From Rubritalea squalenifaciens DSM 18772 (GTDB taxonomy: Bacteria; Verrucomicrobiota; Verrucomicrobiia; Verrucomicrobiales; Akkermansiaceae): a DNA stretch of 64,000 nucleotides. Positions 8,475-17,763 of this stretch are shown here, one piece after another; positions within the stretch are counted from its first letter, which is position 1, and each line of letters begins with the position of its first letter. The stretch covers positions 868,001-932,000 of the forward strand of contig NZ_FQYR01000003.1 in NCBI RefSeq assembly GCF_900141815.1. The letters run 5' to 3'. Both the position numbers and the translations under genes were made by a program. The notes under the pieces were generated by a model, which searched no databases, had not been told where the DNA came from, and saw nothing but the letters and a program-made list of their open reading frames with translations.

Positions 8475-9749
8475 ATGCACCTCTATCTCCAAAGATTATT
8501 TTTACTCATAGCTGTCTCCCATAGTGCTTTATATGGTCAGCCCAATTATGAGCTACAACCGAGCAACTATAGCAAGGCCCAAGAATCCAATACCATCAGC
8601 CGGCTGCAAGCTGCAATGGATGAGCAACGAAGAACCTTGCCAGGTAGTAGCCCAAAAGAGCTTCTCAAGTCTCTTCTGGATGAATTGGGCATTCCCACCT
8701 CATCACAGACGCTGGTATTTTCCAAAACAAGTTTGCAGCGTGACCTGATTACCCCAAAGAACCCTCGGGCTATCTACTTTAACAGGGATTTTTATGTAGG
8801 TTATGTACCTGGTGGTCTGATTGAAGTAGTCGCCTGTGATGATCCCACGGGGATGATGTTTTACAGTCTCAACCCGAACGAAGCGCCCGAACAAAGAAAA
8901 TTCGTACGCTCCAGCGAATGTCTGCTGTGTCACGCAAACTCCAGAACCAAGGAGATCCCTGGTCTACTGGTGCGTTCCGTCTACCCCGATAAAGAAGGCC
9001 AGCCCATTCTCTCTTGGGGAGACCATCTCACTACACCATCGAGCCCGGTCTCCGAGCGCTGGGGTGGATGGTATGTCACTGGGAAACACGGCTCAGCCAA
9101 GCACCTCGGCAACAAATGGGTCAAAGAAGGAAACCGATTTAACAACTCTCATGGAAGCAATCTAGAAGACCTAACAGAATACATCAAAACAGACAACTAT
9201 TTGGCACCTGGAAGTGACATCACTGCGCTGATGGTCATGGAGCATCAAATCGAATTTCACAATACATGCTACGCTGCAAAGACAAATTTCGAGCGACAAG
9301 TGTATCTGCACAAGGCTCTGTACGATGGTAAGGTTGACTACACTAGTGAAGCCCTCTCCAAAGCGATTCACTCCTACGCAGAGGGTATACTCAAGGTTAT
9401 GTTATTCGCAGATGAGGCTCTAGTTCCTGTCGATGGAATCCAAGGCTCAAAAGAGTTCGAGAGAGATTTCATCGCAGCTGGTATGGAGTATGATGGTCAC
9501 AGCTTACGCGAACTCAGAATGCAACGGCGCATGTTCAAGTACCGTTGCAGCTATATGATTTTTAGTAAAAGTTTCGAGTATCTCCCCACACCAATCAAAC
9601 AAAAGGTGCTTGAGGATCTACATACGATTCTCACTTCTGATAATAATCGCCCAAGCTTACCCGAACTCAGCTCACGAGAAAAGCAACGTGCCCATGCCAT
9701 TCTGCTGAACCACCATGAAGCATATAAAAAAGTCGCTACGTCCAGGTAA
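8475..9749 (+). CDS. Exported CxxCH (possible c-type heme) protein of unknown function
   Basis: 424 residues with a signal peptide (hydrophobic residues about 6-20, YGQ cleavage region). One heme-attachment-type motif, CLLCH, sits at residues 149-153 within RSSECLLCHANSRT. Downstream are conserved-looking blocks such as WGGWYVTGKHG and ALMVMEHQIEFHN, the latter with a His pair that could supply a distal heme or metal ligand. I recognise the general type from Planctomycetes/Verrucomicrobia genomes as an uncharacterised periplasmic heme protein but cannot name a reaction. It is transcribed divergently from the FGE-like gene and converges with the PEP hydrolase-family gene 7 bases away. Confidence 0.7.
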   Translation: MHLYLQRLFLLIAVSHSALYGQPNYELQPSNYSKAQESNTISRLQAAMDEQRRTLPGSSPKELLKSLLDELGIPTSSQTLVFSKTSLQRDLITPKNPRAIYFNRDFYVGYVPGGLIEVVACDDPTGMMFYSLNPNEAPEQRKFVRSSECLLCHANSRTKEIPGLLVRSVYPDKEGQPILSWGDHLTTPSSPVSERWGGWYVTGKHGSAKHLGNKWVKEGNRFNNSHGSNLEDLTEYIKTDNYLAPGSDITALMVMEHQIEFHNTCYAAKTNFERQVYLHKALYDGKVDYTSEALSKAIHSYAEGILKVMLFADEALVPVDGIQGSKEFERDFIAAGMEYDGHSLRELRMQRRMFKYRCSYMIFSKSFEYLPTPIKQKVLEDLHTILTSDNNRPSLPELSSREKQRAHAILLNHHEAYKKVATSR

Positions 9750-9756
9750 TGACCTG

Positions 9757-10617
9757 CTACTCAATTGGGATAGACTTAAAATCTTTGGTTAGATTCATGA
9801 TCGATTCCTCTACCCCGAGTCTCTCGATGCTCGATGCCCCTACGAATCCCACAGTATCTGTGTGCTGATTGATATAGGCTGCATCCTCAGGAGTACAAAT
9901 AGGGCCGCCATGTGATAAAAAGATGATGTCTTCCCGGACGTTCTTTGCGGCATCAATAATATCCTGAGTCCTCTTCGCGGCATCTTCCATCGAGCATACG
10001 GCATTGGTCACTCCGATTGACCCGCCAACGGTGGTGCCTACGTGAGCAATGATGGAATCTGCACCAGCTTTCGCCATCGCGGAAGCCTGTTCAGGGGTCG
10101 TCACGTAAACCGAAGTAAACAAATCCATCTTGCGAGCCAAGGCCACCATCTCGACTTCTTTTTCCACACCCATTCCCGTTTCTTCCAAAACTCGACCGAA
10201 ATGACCGTCCACTAGAGTATGCGTAGGAAAATTGTTCACTCCCGAAAAGCCCATTTCCTTCACCTTGAGAAGCCAATGCCACATTCTACGCCTAGGGTCC
10301 GTGGCGTTAACCCCACAAAGAACCGGGATTTCTTCCACGACTGGAAGCACTTCATATTCGCCAATCTCCATGGCTATCGCATTCGCATCTCCATAGGACA
10401 TCATGCCAGCTGTGGAACCGTGCCCAGCCATACGAAAACGACCCGAGTTATAAATAATCAGAAAGTCCGCTCCACCTTTTTCGATAAACTTGGCACTGAT
10501 CCCCGTACCAGCACCCGCGGCAATGATCGATTGGCCTGATGTTAAAGTAGCTTGAAGTCGCTCGATGACTTCCTCTCTCGTGTAGGGGTTCCCCTTTCCT
10601 GTCCATGGATTCGGCAT
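9757..10617 (-). CDS. Phosphoenolpyruvate hydrolase family protein (TIM-barrel)
   Basis: 286 residues, soluble, full-length for the PF09370-type TIM-barrel family. Diagnostic segments are SIIAAGAGTGISAKF near the N-terminus, ADFLIIYNSGRFRMAG about residues 50-66, VLCGVNATDP near 100, GFSGVNNFPT near 123 and IIAHVGTT near 190, ending with IIFLSHGGPI. The family name derives from sequence similarity to phosphoenolpyruvate hydrolases and to the barrel half of Tm-1-type proteins; the true substrate is not established. The gene is divergent from an AraC-type regulator (136 bases apart), which is the likely controller. Confidence 0.85.
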   Translation of the reverse strand: MPNPWTGKGNPYTREEVIERLQATLTSGQSIIAAGAGTGISAKFIEKGGADFLIIYNSGRFRMAGHGSTAGMMSYGDANAIAMEIGEYEVLPVVEEIPVLCGVNATDPRRRMWHWLLKVKEMGFSGVNNFPTHTLVDGHFGRVLEETGMGVEKEVEMVALARKMDLFTSVYVTTPEQASAMAKAGADSIIAHVGTTVGGSIGVTNAVCSMEDAAKRTQDIIDAAKNVREDIIFLSHGGPICTPEDAAYINQHTDTVGFVGASSIERLGVEESIMNLTKDFKSIPIE

Positions 10618-10753
10618 AGTGACTTGTAATTGGTATCTTAAGTAACGATCTACAGCTGGATTTCACGTATCTCCAGAGAAATGCCCTCATTTGTGCCCAC
10701 CTCTACCATTTAAAGATCCACATTGGCTCAACTCCTGTGCTAGAGTTTTAATA

Positions 10754-11662
10754 ATGAATCCCTCTAATCAAAAGGAATGCAGCCTCTCGGAAACACACAT
10801 TTTCGGCCAAGATACCACCCTTCAGTGCGTTCGTGCACATGACCATGACTCCAGAGACTGGATCATCCAACAACCTGTGTGCAATGCTCTGCAGCAGTTC
10901 CAAATGGAGCATGCCGGTATTATGCATGCCAGATCTCCATACGAGGTTGTTAGAATGCGACAAAAGGGAGCTTTCTTTATGGTTACTACGCAAGGCCGTG
11001 GCCGTATTCTAACCGATAAAGGGTGGCACCTTACTTCGCCCGGTGAAGCGTGCCTGCTGCCAGCCTACACCACAAATGCCTTTCACTGTATCGAGGGAAT
11101 ACCATGGGACTTTTGCTGGGTACGCTATGAACATCCGGAGGGCCAAATCCCACTGATTAATTCTACCCAGCCAGTTGTAGCCCCTTTTGAAAGCGATCAA
11201 TTCTTTTCGGCCATGCAGGGTATGCTGACTGAGGCCACCACCCGCAATCGTTTCGCGATTACCCAACAATGGGTTCGCTTGATTCATATCTATGTCAGCG
11301 AGTTCATTGCTCCCTACCGTAGTGATGACCGTCTATGGAGGCTATGGAGCGCAGTTGAAGATCGCTTGGACAAAGATTGGGACTTACCACTGATGGCGAA
11401 AGAAGCCTGCATGAGTGGCGAGCACTTGAGACGCTTGTGCCACTCCCAACATGGGCGTAGCCCTATACAGCAATTACGCTGGTTACGCATGCAGAGAGCA
11501 GCAGCCTTGTTAGTAACATCAGATCATAAAATCGAATCAATCGCTTACGATGTAGGCTACAAAAACCCGATCGTCTTCAGCACGGCTTTTAAGAGAGAAT
11601 TCGGTGTCCAGCCCTCTACATTCAGGGCGGATCAGGCAGGGATCAGACGCACACTCGGCTAG
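10754..11662 (+). CDS. AraC-family transcriptional regulator
   Basis: I chose the ATG at 10754 over an upstream TTG at 10691 because the TTG-encoded extension has no family character; this gives 302 residues. The N-terminal half looks like a cupin/AraC ligand-binding domain (FFMVTTQGRGRI, SPGEACLLPAYTTNAF). The C-terminal 100 residues form the paired helix-turn-helix of AraC: MAKEACMSGEHLRRLCHSQ, then IESIAYDVGYKNPIVFSTAF and a final FGVQPSTFR. It is divergent from the PEP hydrolase-family gene and 102 bases upstream of the giant PVC cytochrome gene, so either may be a target; signals of sugar or sugar-derived metabolites are typical for this type. Confidence 0.88.
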   Translation: MNPSNQKECSLSETHIFGQDTTLQCVRAHDHDSRDWIIQQPVCNALQQFQMEHAGIMHARSPYEVVRMRQKGAFFMVTTQGRGRILTDKGWHLTSPGEACLLPAYTTNAFHCIEGIPWDFCWVRYEHPEGQIPLINSTQPVVAPFESDQFFSAMQGMLTEATTRNRFAITQQWVRLIHIYVSEFIAPYRSDDRLWRLWSAVEDRLDKDWDLPLMAKEACMSGEHLRRLCHSQHGRSPIQQLRWLRMQRAAALLVTSDHKIESIAYDVGYKNPIVFSTAFKREFGVQPSTFRADQAGIRRTLG

Positions 11663-11764
11663 AACCCATATTCCATCAGAAAGATCCCCAACTAACTCAC
11701 ACCAATCCACATCTGCTTGCAGCTGAGAAAGAATGAGAGAGTTTGAGTCTGTATTCAGCAACAC

Positions 11765-14700
11765 ATGAACTTCACTACTCCATCACTCCATAAATTGATA
11801 CGCATTGGCTTTTACAGTTTCTGCACTCTGCTCTTCTCGGTTCTCTTTACGCTATCCGTACACAGTCAATCAGCAGGCAAAGATCTTGAAGCCAATGAGG
11901 GTGGTAAGAGGGCCACCAAAAGACTGGAGGTTCTCTTCTTAGGACCAGTCCCAAGTGGACACCATCCAGTTACACGCTTTCAAATTATTCGCAAAGCACT
12001 TGGCCCCAAAGGCATCAACTTCACCTATACGGAAGATCTCAATGCACTTAACCAAAAGAACCTAGCCCTTTATGATGCTCTTCTCATTTACGGGAACAAC
12101 GACTTTCTCGCCAAGGAACAAGAGTTAGCCCTATTAGATTATTCTAAAAATGGTGGTGGCTGTGTCTTCCTTCACTCAGCATGCGGCTGTTTTCCAAACT
12201 CTGACGCCTACATCAAACTACTTGGAGCCCAGTTTAAATCCCATGGAAGAGGCGTCTTCGAACCCAGGATCGTCGATCATGATCATGAGGTCATGAAGGG
12301 CTTCGAGAGTTACAAGGTATGGGACGAAAGCTATGTTCATCAGAAGATCAATCCGGACAAGCATGTCTTGATGAAGCGCGAGGACGAACCGTGGACCTGG
12401 GTCAGAACCAATGGCAAAGGTCGGATATTTTACACGGCAAGCGGTCATGACGAACGCTGCTGGAATCACGAAGGTTACCAGGACTTAGTCTATCGCGGTA
12501 TTGTATGGGCTGTAGGCGAAGAAAAAAGCAAAGCTTTCAAAGCTGTCAGTCTGCCAAAGCTAGAATACCAAAAGACTGAAGTCAGCATCATCCATGCGAA
12601 GAGCTGGGGCGAACCACTTGACCGTAAAGTCCCCCACACTCATCTTCAAAAAGCACTCAGTGTCACTGAATCCATGCAGTTAACCCAGGTTCCCGCAGAC
12701 ATGGATCTCCAACTATTTGCCAGCGAGCCAGACATCATCAACCCGATTGCTATCAATTGGGATGAAAAAGGACGGATGTGGGTTGTTGAAGCCTATGATT
12801 ACCCGAATAGCTTTATCTCTAACAAACCTGGAAAGGACCGTATTCGTATCGCCGAGGATACAGACGGAGACGGACAAGCCGACAAGTTCTCTACCTTTGC
12901 AGAAGGTTTGTCCATCGCCACTTCAGTACTGCCCATCAAAGGTGGATGCATTACAACGGATCTCGACGAAATGGTCGCATTGACCGATACCAATGGAGAC
13001 GGCAAAGCAGACAAACGCAGAGTCATCTTCAAAGGCATCCAGCTCTGGGACACGCACGCCTGTGTATCCAACTTGCGCTACGGCCTCAATGGCTGGATCT
13101 ATGCCACCTGCGGTTATTCCGGCATGAAAACAAAGGTCGGAGGCAAAGACATCCATTTCAGACAAGGAGTCTTCCGCTTCAAGGAGGACGGCTCAGATTT
13201 CGAGTTCCTGCAGGGAACGACAAACAATACTTGGGGGCTTTCTATGACTGCAGAAGGTGAGCTTGTGGGTTCTACCGCCAACAACAACCCATCCTTCTAT
13301 GTCGATGTCCCGAATCGATTTTACAATAATCTAAAGCAGCCCAGAACACCGCGTGCTGACAGTCAAAACAGAATCTACCCTATCACCTTCGATTTCCTCC
13401 AAGTTGACGTCAAAAACGGCTTCACAGCCGCAGCTGGTCACACCATTTACAATGGGAGCCTGTTCCCAGAGAGTTGGAAAAACAAACGCGCACTCATTTG
13501 TGAACCGACTGGTAAACTCGTGTCATCCCCTCAATTTGAGCGCCACGGCGCGGGATTTAAGATTTCAAACACCTACCAGAATATTTACGCATCCGCTGAT
13601 TCTTGGTCAGCACCAGTAGCGGCAGAAGTAGGCCCAGACGGCGCCGTGTATATCGCGGACTGGTACAATGCCATCGTGCAGCACAACGTCTATGGAGATG
13701 AACAAACGAAAGGTAAAGGCAACGCCTATCTCACTCCAGAAAGAGACCGTAGTCATGGCCGCATCTACCGAATCTCTCCAATAAGCTCAAAGCCTATCGC
13801 CACTCCCTCACTTCAGACAAAGAAGCAATGTGTCGAAGCTTTGAATCACCCAGACTTCTTCTGGAGAGTAACAGCTCAACGACTTCTGTTAGGCGGAGAT
13901 TTCAGCGAGGTAAAGAATCTGCTCATTGCGAAGCTCCGCAATGATGACCAAGCCTGCTTACACAGCATCCACATTTTAGGGCAACGACTATCTGAAAATG
14001 AAATCGAACAAATTCTCTCGCCTTGTCTTCGTTATGAAACACCAGGAATCAAGTCCGCGGTGCTCACCTATTTACCGAAAACCCTCGCTACCTCACTAAA
14101 GCTGATCCAAGATCTGTCTGAGTATACAGCGCCAGAAAAGAAAGCCGCACTTCTCTACCTCGCCAGCGTTCCAAAATCAGATGACATCCTCAAGCAACTG
14201 AAGCCTTTGAAATCGGAACTATTATCTGACCCCACACTCAAGCAGGCCGTACTCGTCACCTTCGTGGCCCATGGGGAATCCGCTCATAAAGCAACCGTAG
14301 TTAAGAAAAAACTCCCCCCGTCTGCCAGCGCCATGCGTGGAGCCAAAGTCTATGAGAAAGCTACCTGTATCGCTTGCCATCAACCCAATGGTGATGGCGT
14401 GCCGGGTGCCTTTCCTCCGCTCAACGGCTCCGAATGGCTCTCCAGAAATCACGAGGACAGTATCAAGGTCGTACTCAAAGGTCTCAATGGTCCAATCAAA
14501 GTAAAAGGCAAGGAGTTCAATGGTGGAATGCCAGCTCAAGAATCCCTGAGCGATCAAGAAATCGCCGATGTTCTCAGCTATGTGCGCAATAGCTGGGACA
14601 ACCAGCTCGGAGATATTGCGGTCAGTGAAGTCACCCGCATTCGCAAGGAGCTGGCAGGACGTAAAGATCCATTCACCGCTAAAGACTTCTCGGGTAGTGC

Positions 14701-15367
14701 GCAAAAAGCGAAGCACTCCTATGAGTTGGACCAAAGTCTCCAAGACCAAATCGGCAAGAAAGACGCCAAGCGTATTGGTTCAGCAGCAGGCCAAGCCGAC
14801 AACCTTTCGACCAACAAGGGAGAGAAGACGACAGAGATCAAACATGATTCCTATCTTGATCTTCCTAACAATCTAATCAGCGACTTGGCCAAGTCAGCTG
14901 TACTAGGCTCTCTATCCGTAGAAATAGAACTCACTGTCAAAGAGAATAAACCTTGGGCCGAGGCATGGAGCTTCGGAACAAGTGATCATGGTGAGGATAA
15001 ATCCAATGGAGCCTCCAAGTCGGATTACATCACTCTGATCCCGATGAATGCACAGAACAAACGAGTTCGACTCGCTGCCCGTGGTAAAGGTAAAGAGCTC
15101 TTTATCGATGGTAAGTCGCCACTGACTCCAGGAAAAAAACACCGAGTGATTGCCACCTTTACCGCAAGTGAAATGAGCCTGTACGTTGATCAAGCACTCG
15201 TAGGTACAAGCCCATTACCGGATGGGCTCGACCTCACAAAATTCACAAACAACAACAACTGGATTGGCAGATCACAGTTCAATGACCCGATGTTCTCGGG
15301 CGCTATCCATTCCCTGAAGCTCTATGATACTTGCCTGAGCCCCCAACAGATTGAGAGTAGAAAGTAG
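11765..15367 (+). CDS. ThuA / PVC-type propeller / cytochrome c / LamG multidomain exported protein
   Basis: A 1200-residue exported protein (signal segment about residues 12-35). Order of domains: ThuA-like glutamine-amidotransferase fold (about 50-240, LEVLFLGPVPSGHHP, VFLHSACGCF, GRIFYTASGHD); a PVC-type beta-propeller dehydrogenase-like region (about 310-670) with DTDGDGQADKF and DTNGDGKADK Ca-binding-like repeats; a helical HEAT-like region (about 680-840); a cytochrome c domain with CIACH at 868-872; and a C-terminal LamG/concanavalin-like domain (about 1010-1195, IHSLKLYDTCLSPQQI). Such proteins are typical of Planctomycetes and Verrucomicrobia and are thought to oxidise sugars or glycan-derived compounds in the periplasm. 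Substrate unknown; function inferred. Confidence 0.9.
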   Translation: MNFTTPSLHKLIRIGFYSFCTLLFSVLFTLSVHSQSAGKDLEANEGGKRATKRLEVLFLGPVPSGHHPVTRFQIIRKALGPKGINFTYTEDLNALNQKNLALYDALLIYGNNDFLAKEQELALLDYSKNGGGCVFLHSACGCFPNSDAYIKLLGAQFKSHGRGVFEPRIVDHDHEVMKGFESYKVWDESYVHQKINPDKHVLMKREDEPWTWVRTNGKGRIFYTASGHDERCWNHEGYQDLVYRGIVWAVGEEKSKAFKAVSLPKLEYQKTEVSIIHAKSWGEPLDRKVPHTHLQKALSVTESMQLTQVPADMDLQLFASEPDIINPIAINWDEKGRMWVVEAYDYPNSFISNKPGKDRIRIAEDTDGDGQADKFSTFAEGLSIATSVLPIKGGCITTDLDEMVALTDTNGDGKADKRRVIFKGIQLWDTHACVSNLRYGLNGWIYATCGYSGMKTKVGGKDIHFRQGVFRFKEDGSDFEFLQGTTNNTWGLSMTAEGELVGSTANNNPSFYVDVPNRFYNNLKQPRTPRADSQNRIYPITFDFLQVDVKNGFTAAAGHTIYNGSLFPESWKNKRALICEPTGKLVSSPQFERHGAGFKISNTYQNIYASADSWSAPVAAEVGPDGAVYIADWYNAIVQHNVYGDEQTKGKGNAYLTPERDRSHGRIYRISPISSKPIATPSLQTKKQCVEALNHPDFFWRVTAQRLLLGGDFSEVKNLLIAKLRNDDQACLHSIHILGQRLSENEIEQILSPCLRYETPGIKSAVLTYLPKTLATSLKLIQDLSEYTAPEKKAALLYLASVPKSDDILKQLKPLKSELLSDPTLKQAVLVTFVAHGESAHKATVVKKKLPPSASAMRGAKVYEKATCIACHQPNGDGVPGAFPPLNGSEWLSRNHEDSIKVVLKGLNGPIKVKGKEFNGGMPAQESLSDQEIADVLSYVRNSWDNQLGDIAVSEVTRIRKELAGRKDPFTAKDFSGSAQKAKHSYELDQSLQDQIGKKDAKRIGSAAGQADNLSTNKGEKTTEIKHDSYLDLPNNLISDLAKSAVLGSLSVEIELTVKENKPWAEAWSFGTSDHGEDKSNGASKSDYITLIPMNAQNKRVRLAARGKGKELFIDGKSPLTPGKKHRVIATFTASEMSLYVDQALVGTSPLPDGLDLTKFTNNNNWIGRSQFNDPMFSGAIHSLKLYDTCLSPQQIESRK

Positions 15368-16708
15368 TTACTCTTTTATAACTGACTCCTTGGTGCCATC
15401 CCCAAGTCGGGTCACGATGACATCCCCCTCTTTCATCTTGGAAATACTTTTGATGATCTTACCGTCTTTGTCCGTGGTTACAGAAAACCCGCGGGCAAAG
15501 GCACTCTCTGGCCCAAGTGTCCTGAGGAGGTCCGCCTTTCTTTGCAGCTTATCAGACATGCGCTGTAGGGTAGATTGCAGTACATTCTCCAGAGCTGACT
15601 TTTTGCTCTGTAGATATTCCTCACGGCGTTCGATTACTCTCTCGGGATGCACATTGGCATGCCTGAGCCTCACCTCGCGGACACGTAATTCCTGCTCACT
15701 CACTTGATCCTCCACGGCGAGTTCCAAATCTCTGCCCAGCTGAGCCACACGCTGCATGGGCTCCAGTAAGAGTCTATCTACTGAACGAGACAAGGCCCCG
15801 CGACGCATAGAAGCGATGGTCGTATCAAAATGTCTGATCTCACTTTCAACCCTACGGTTCATCAGCGTAGATAAGTTACTCAGTCTATCCCTGAGTTCGT
15901 CACCATCGGGAACCACAATTTCTGCAGCAGCACTTGGTGTTGGCGCGCGCATATCCGCTAAAAAATCAGCAATCGTAAAATCAATCTCATGTCCCACCGC
16001 GCTGACAATCGGCAAACTACAAGCAGCAATGGCACGAGCTACGACCTCTTCATTGAAATTCCACAGGTCCTCAAGCGATCCGCCACCACGCCCCACAATG
16101 AGCACATCCACCTGAGGCAAACCGTTTTCCTCCCATTCGCTCCATTCATCAATCGCCTTGGCAATCCCCATCTCGGCCCCTTTACCCTGCACCTGGACTG
16201 GATAAAGGACAGGTTGAACCCACGGCGCTCTACGCTCTAACACATGCAGCATATCCTGCAGTGCTGCTCCTGTACCAGAAGTAATGAGCCCTACTCTCAT
16301 GGGGAAAGGTGGCAGAGACTTCTTCTTATCCTGATCAAACAGTCCCTCGGCATCAAGCTTGCGCTTCAAGGCTTCGAACTTTGCCTGCAGTTCCCCCTCG
16401 CCTGCATTTTCCACAGAGCGCACAATCAACTGTACGCTGCCCCTGGCTTCGTAGACCGACACCTCACCAAACAACTTCACCTGCATGCCGTTTTCTGGCT
16501 GAACTTTGGACTTCACGGCATTGCCTCGGAACATCACACAGCTCATCTGGGCATTTTCATCCTTCAGAGTGAAGTAGATGTGGCCGCTCGCCTGTCTGCG
16601 TAAGTTTGAGACTTCACCTTCCACCCATACCTCACCAAGCTCGATCTCCAGAAGATTACGCATCTTCCGAACGAGCCTGGTCACTGTCAAAGTCTTCTCA
16701 TCAGCCAT
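15368..16708 (-). CDS. xseA: Exodeoxyribonuclease VII large subunit
   Basis: 446 residues, the usual length. ExoVII degrades single-stranded DNA into oligonucleotides in both directions. The N-terminal OB-fold is clear (LTVTRLVRKMRNLLE, VWVEGEVSNLRRQASGHIYFTLKDE split here as two motifs), followed by the catalytic core with RVGLITSGTGAA, DVLIVGRGGGSLEDLW and PIVSAVGHEIDFTIADF, then a long coiled-coil region (about 290-390) and the C-terminal GFSVTTDKDGKII strand. The small subunit gene xseB is not adjacent. The gene converges with the PVC cytochrome gene with no gap, and lies 37 bases downstream of metR in the same direction. Confidence 0.97.
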   Translation of the reverse strand: MADEKTLTVTRLVRKMRNLLEIELGEVWVEGEVSNLRRQASGHIYFTLKDENAQMSCVMFRGNAVKSKVQPENGMQVKLFGEVSVYEARGSVQLIVRSVENAGEGELQAKFEALKRKLDAEGLFDQDKKKSLPPFPMRVGLITSGTGAALQDMLHVLERRAPWVQPVLYPVQVQGKGAEMGIAKAIDEWSEWEENGLPQVDVLIVGRGGGSLEDLWNFNEEVVARAIAACSLPIVSAVGHEIDFTIADFLADMRAPTPSAAAEIVVPDGDELRDRLSNLSTLMNRRVESEIRHFDTTIASMRRGALSRSVDRLLLEPMQRVAQLGRDLELAVEDQVSEQELRVREVRLRHANVHPERVIERREEYLQSKKSALENVLQSTLQRMSDKLQRKADLLRTLGPESAFARGFSVTTDKDGKIIKSISKMKEGDVIVTRLGDGTKESVIKE

Positions 16709-16745
16709 TGACTGAGTCTGTAGCCACCTCGTCAGAAGCTCAATT

Positions 16746-17672
16746 TCAATTATCCAGAATCTTTACGTCGGAGAACATGCCTCCCATAGTCACCTTCATC
16801 ATGCGCATGAAATCCTGCATATAGGCCTGATGAGAGCTCTCACGGCGAATTGCCGCGTAGAGTTCACTTAGTAATCCGTTCTTGGTGATCTTGCGTTCAC
16901 AGATATAACCCTCGTCCAGATACTTGGCCACTGCCCAGCGTGGTAGGACAGATACCCCTCGTTTGCTGGCCACTAACTGCAGAATTGCGACGGTCAGTTC
17001 AGTACGTCTGGTGTCTCTTGGCTGTACACCTCCTGGGCGCAGTACCTTACGGTAAACATCCATACGTTCCTCCGGAATAGGATAGGTTATCAAGGTCTCC
17101 ATCTCAAAATCACGCGCCGTCAGATACTCCTTTTTCGCCAAGGGATGATCGTTAGCCAGCAAGCAAGGCATTTCAAACTGGAACAAGGGATAAAAGTCGG
17201 TCTCCTTGCGGCGGGACTTCTGTGAAATGATTACCAAATCCGCCCTCCCCTCATCGAGCAGACCGCCCGGATCAGCATGGAATCCTGAGATCAGATCCAT
17301 CTCCACCTCGGGCCACGCCCTGCGAAACATATCCATGGCCGGCATAAGCCAGTCGAAACATGAATGACATTCCACCGCGATGCGTAATTGTCCGGCCACA
17401 CCTTGCTGAATCTTGCTCAAGTCCCGTTCGGCATCTGTCACGAGTCTTCTGACGTCGTAAGACAGTCCTAACAAGCGCTCTCCTAATCGCGTCCATTGGA
17501 TCGGTGAGGTTTTACGGATGAATAGTTCTCCCCCATACTCCTCTTCCAGAGCTTTTACCTGATGCGACAAAGCACTCTGGCTGAGACACAAGCGCTCTGA
17601 CGCCCGAGTCACACTTCCCGTTTCCGCAATAGCCATGAGGGTATCAAAATGACGAATCTCCAAGATGCTCAT
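16746..17672 (-). CDS. metR: LysR-type regulator, MetR-like
   Basis: 308 residues. N-terminal winged helix-turn-helix (about 1-60: FDTLMAIAETGSVTRASERL, LSQSALSHQVKALEEEYG), linker helix and a periplasmic-binding-protein-like effector domain. The segment AVECHSCFDWLMPAM near residue 95 matches the MetR subfamily, whose co-inducer is homocysteine. Divergent orientation to metE, sharing a 91-base intergenic region that contains a perfect inverted repeat, supports the MetR assignment. Expected role: activation of metE and autoregulation. Confidence 0.88.
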   Translation of the reverse strand: MSILEIRHFDTLMAIAETGSVTRASERLCLSQSALSHQVKALEEEYGGELFIRKTSPIQWTRLGERLLGLSYDVRRLVTDAERDLSKIQQGVAGQLRIAVECHSCFDWLMPAMDMFRRAWPEVEMDLISGFHADPGGLLDEGRADLVIISQKSRRKETDFYPLFQFEMPCLLANDHPLAKKEYLTARDFEMETLITYPIPEERMDVYRKVLRPGGVQPRDTRRTELTVAILQLVASKRGVSVLPRWAVAKYLDEGYICERKITKNGLLSELYAAIRRESSHQAYMQDFMRMMKVTMGGMFSDVKILDN

Positions 17673-17695
17673 GAATGCAAGCTATCCAGCCCCAT

Positions 17696-17715
17696 CATTA
17701 TTTCAACTAATAATG
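17696..17715. promoter_or_regulatory. Inverted repeat in metR-metE intergenic region, candidate MetR operator
   Basis: Perfect 7-base arms CATTATT and AATAATG separated by 6 bases, 24 bases upstream of the metR start and 49 bases upstream of the metE start at 17764. The location between divergent regulator and target fits a LysR-type recognition site. The enterobacterial MetR consensus TGAA-N5-TTCA is not present, so this is inferred from symmetry and position only. Confidence 0.4.
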
Positions 17716-17763
17716 TCACCGCATAACTTTCATTATACTCATGTTGATCCATCCCCCATCATC

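Noticed and set aside
14222-14749. 175-codon minus-strand frame
   Set aside because: Antisense to the cytochrome c part of the PVC protein; no independent support.
17673-17763. SAM or cobalamin riboswitch before metE
   Set aside because: The spacer is only 91 bases and lacks the conserved boxes; a divergent MetR explains regulation better.
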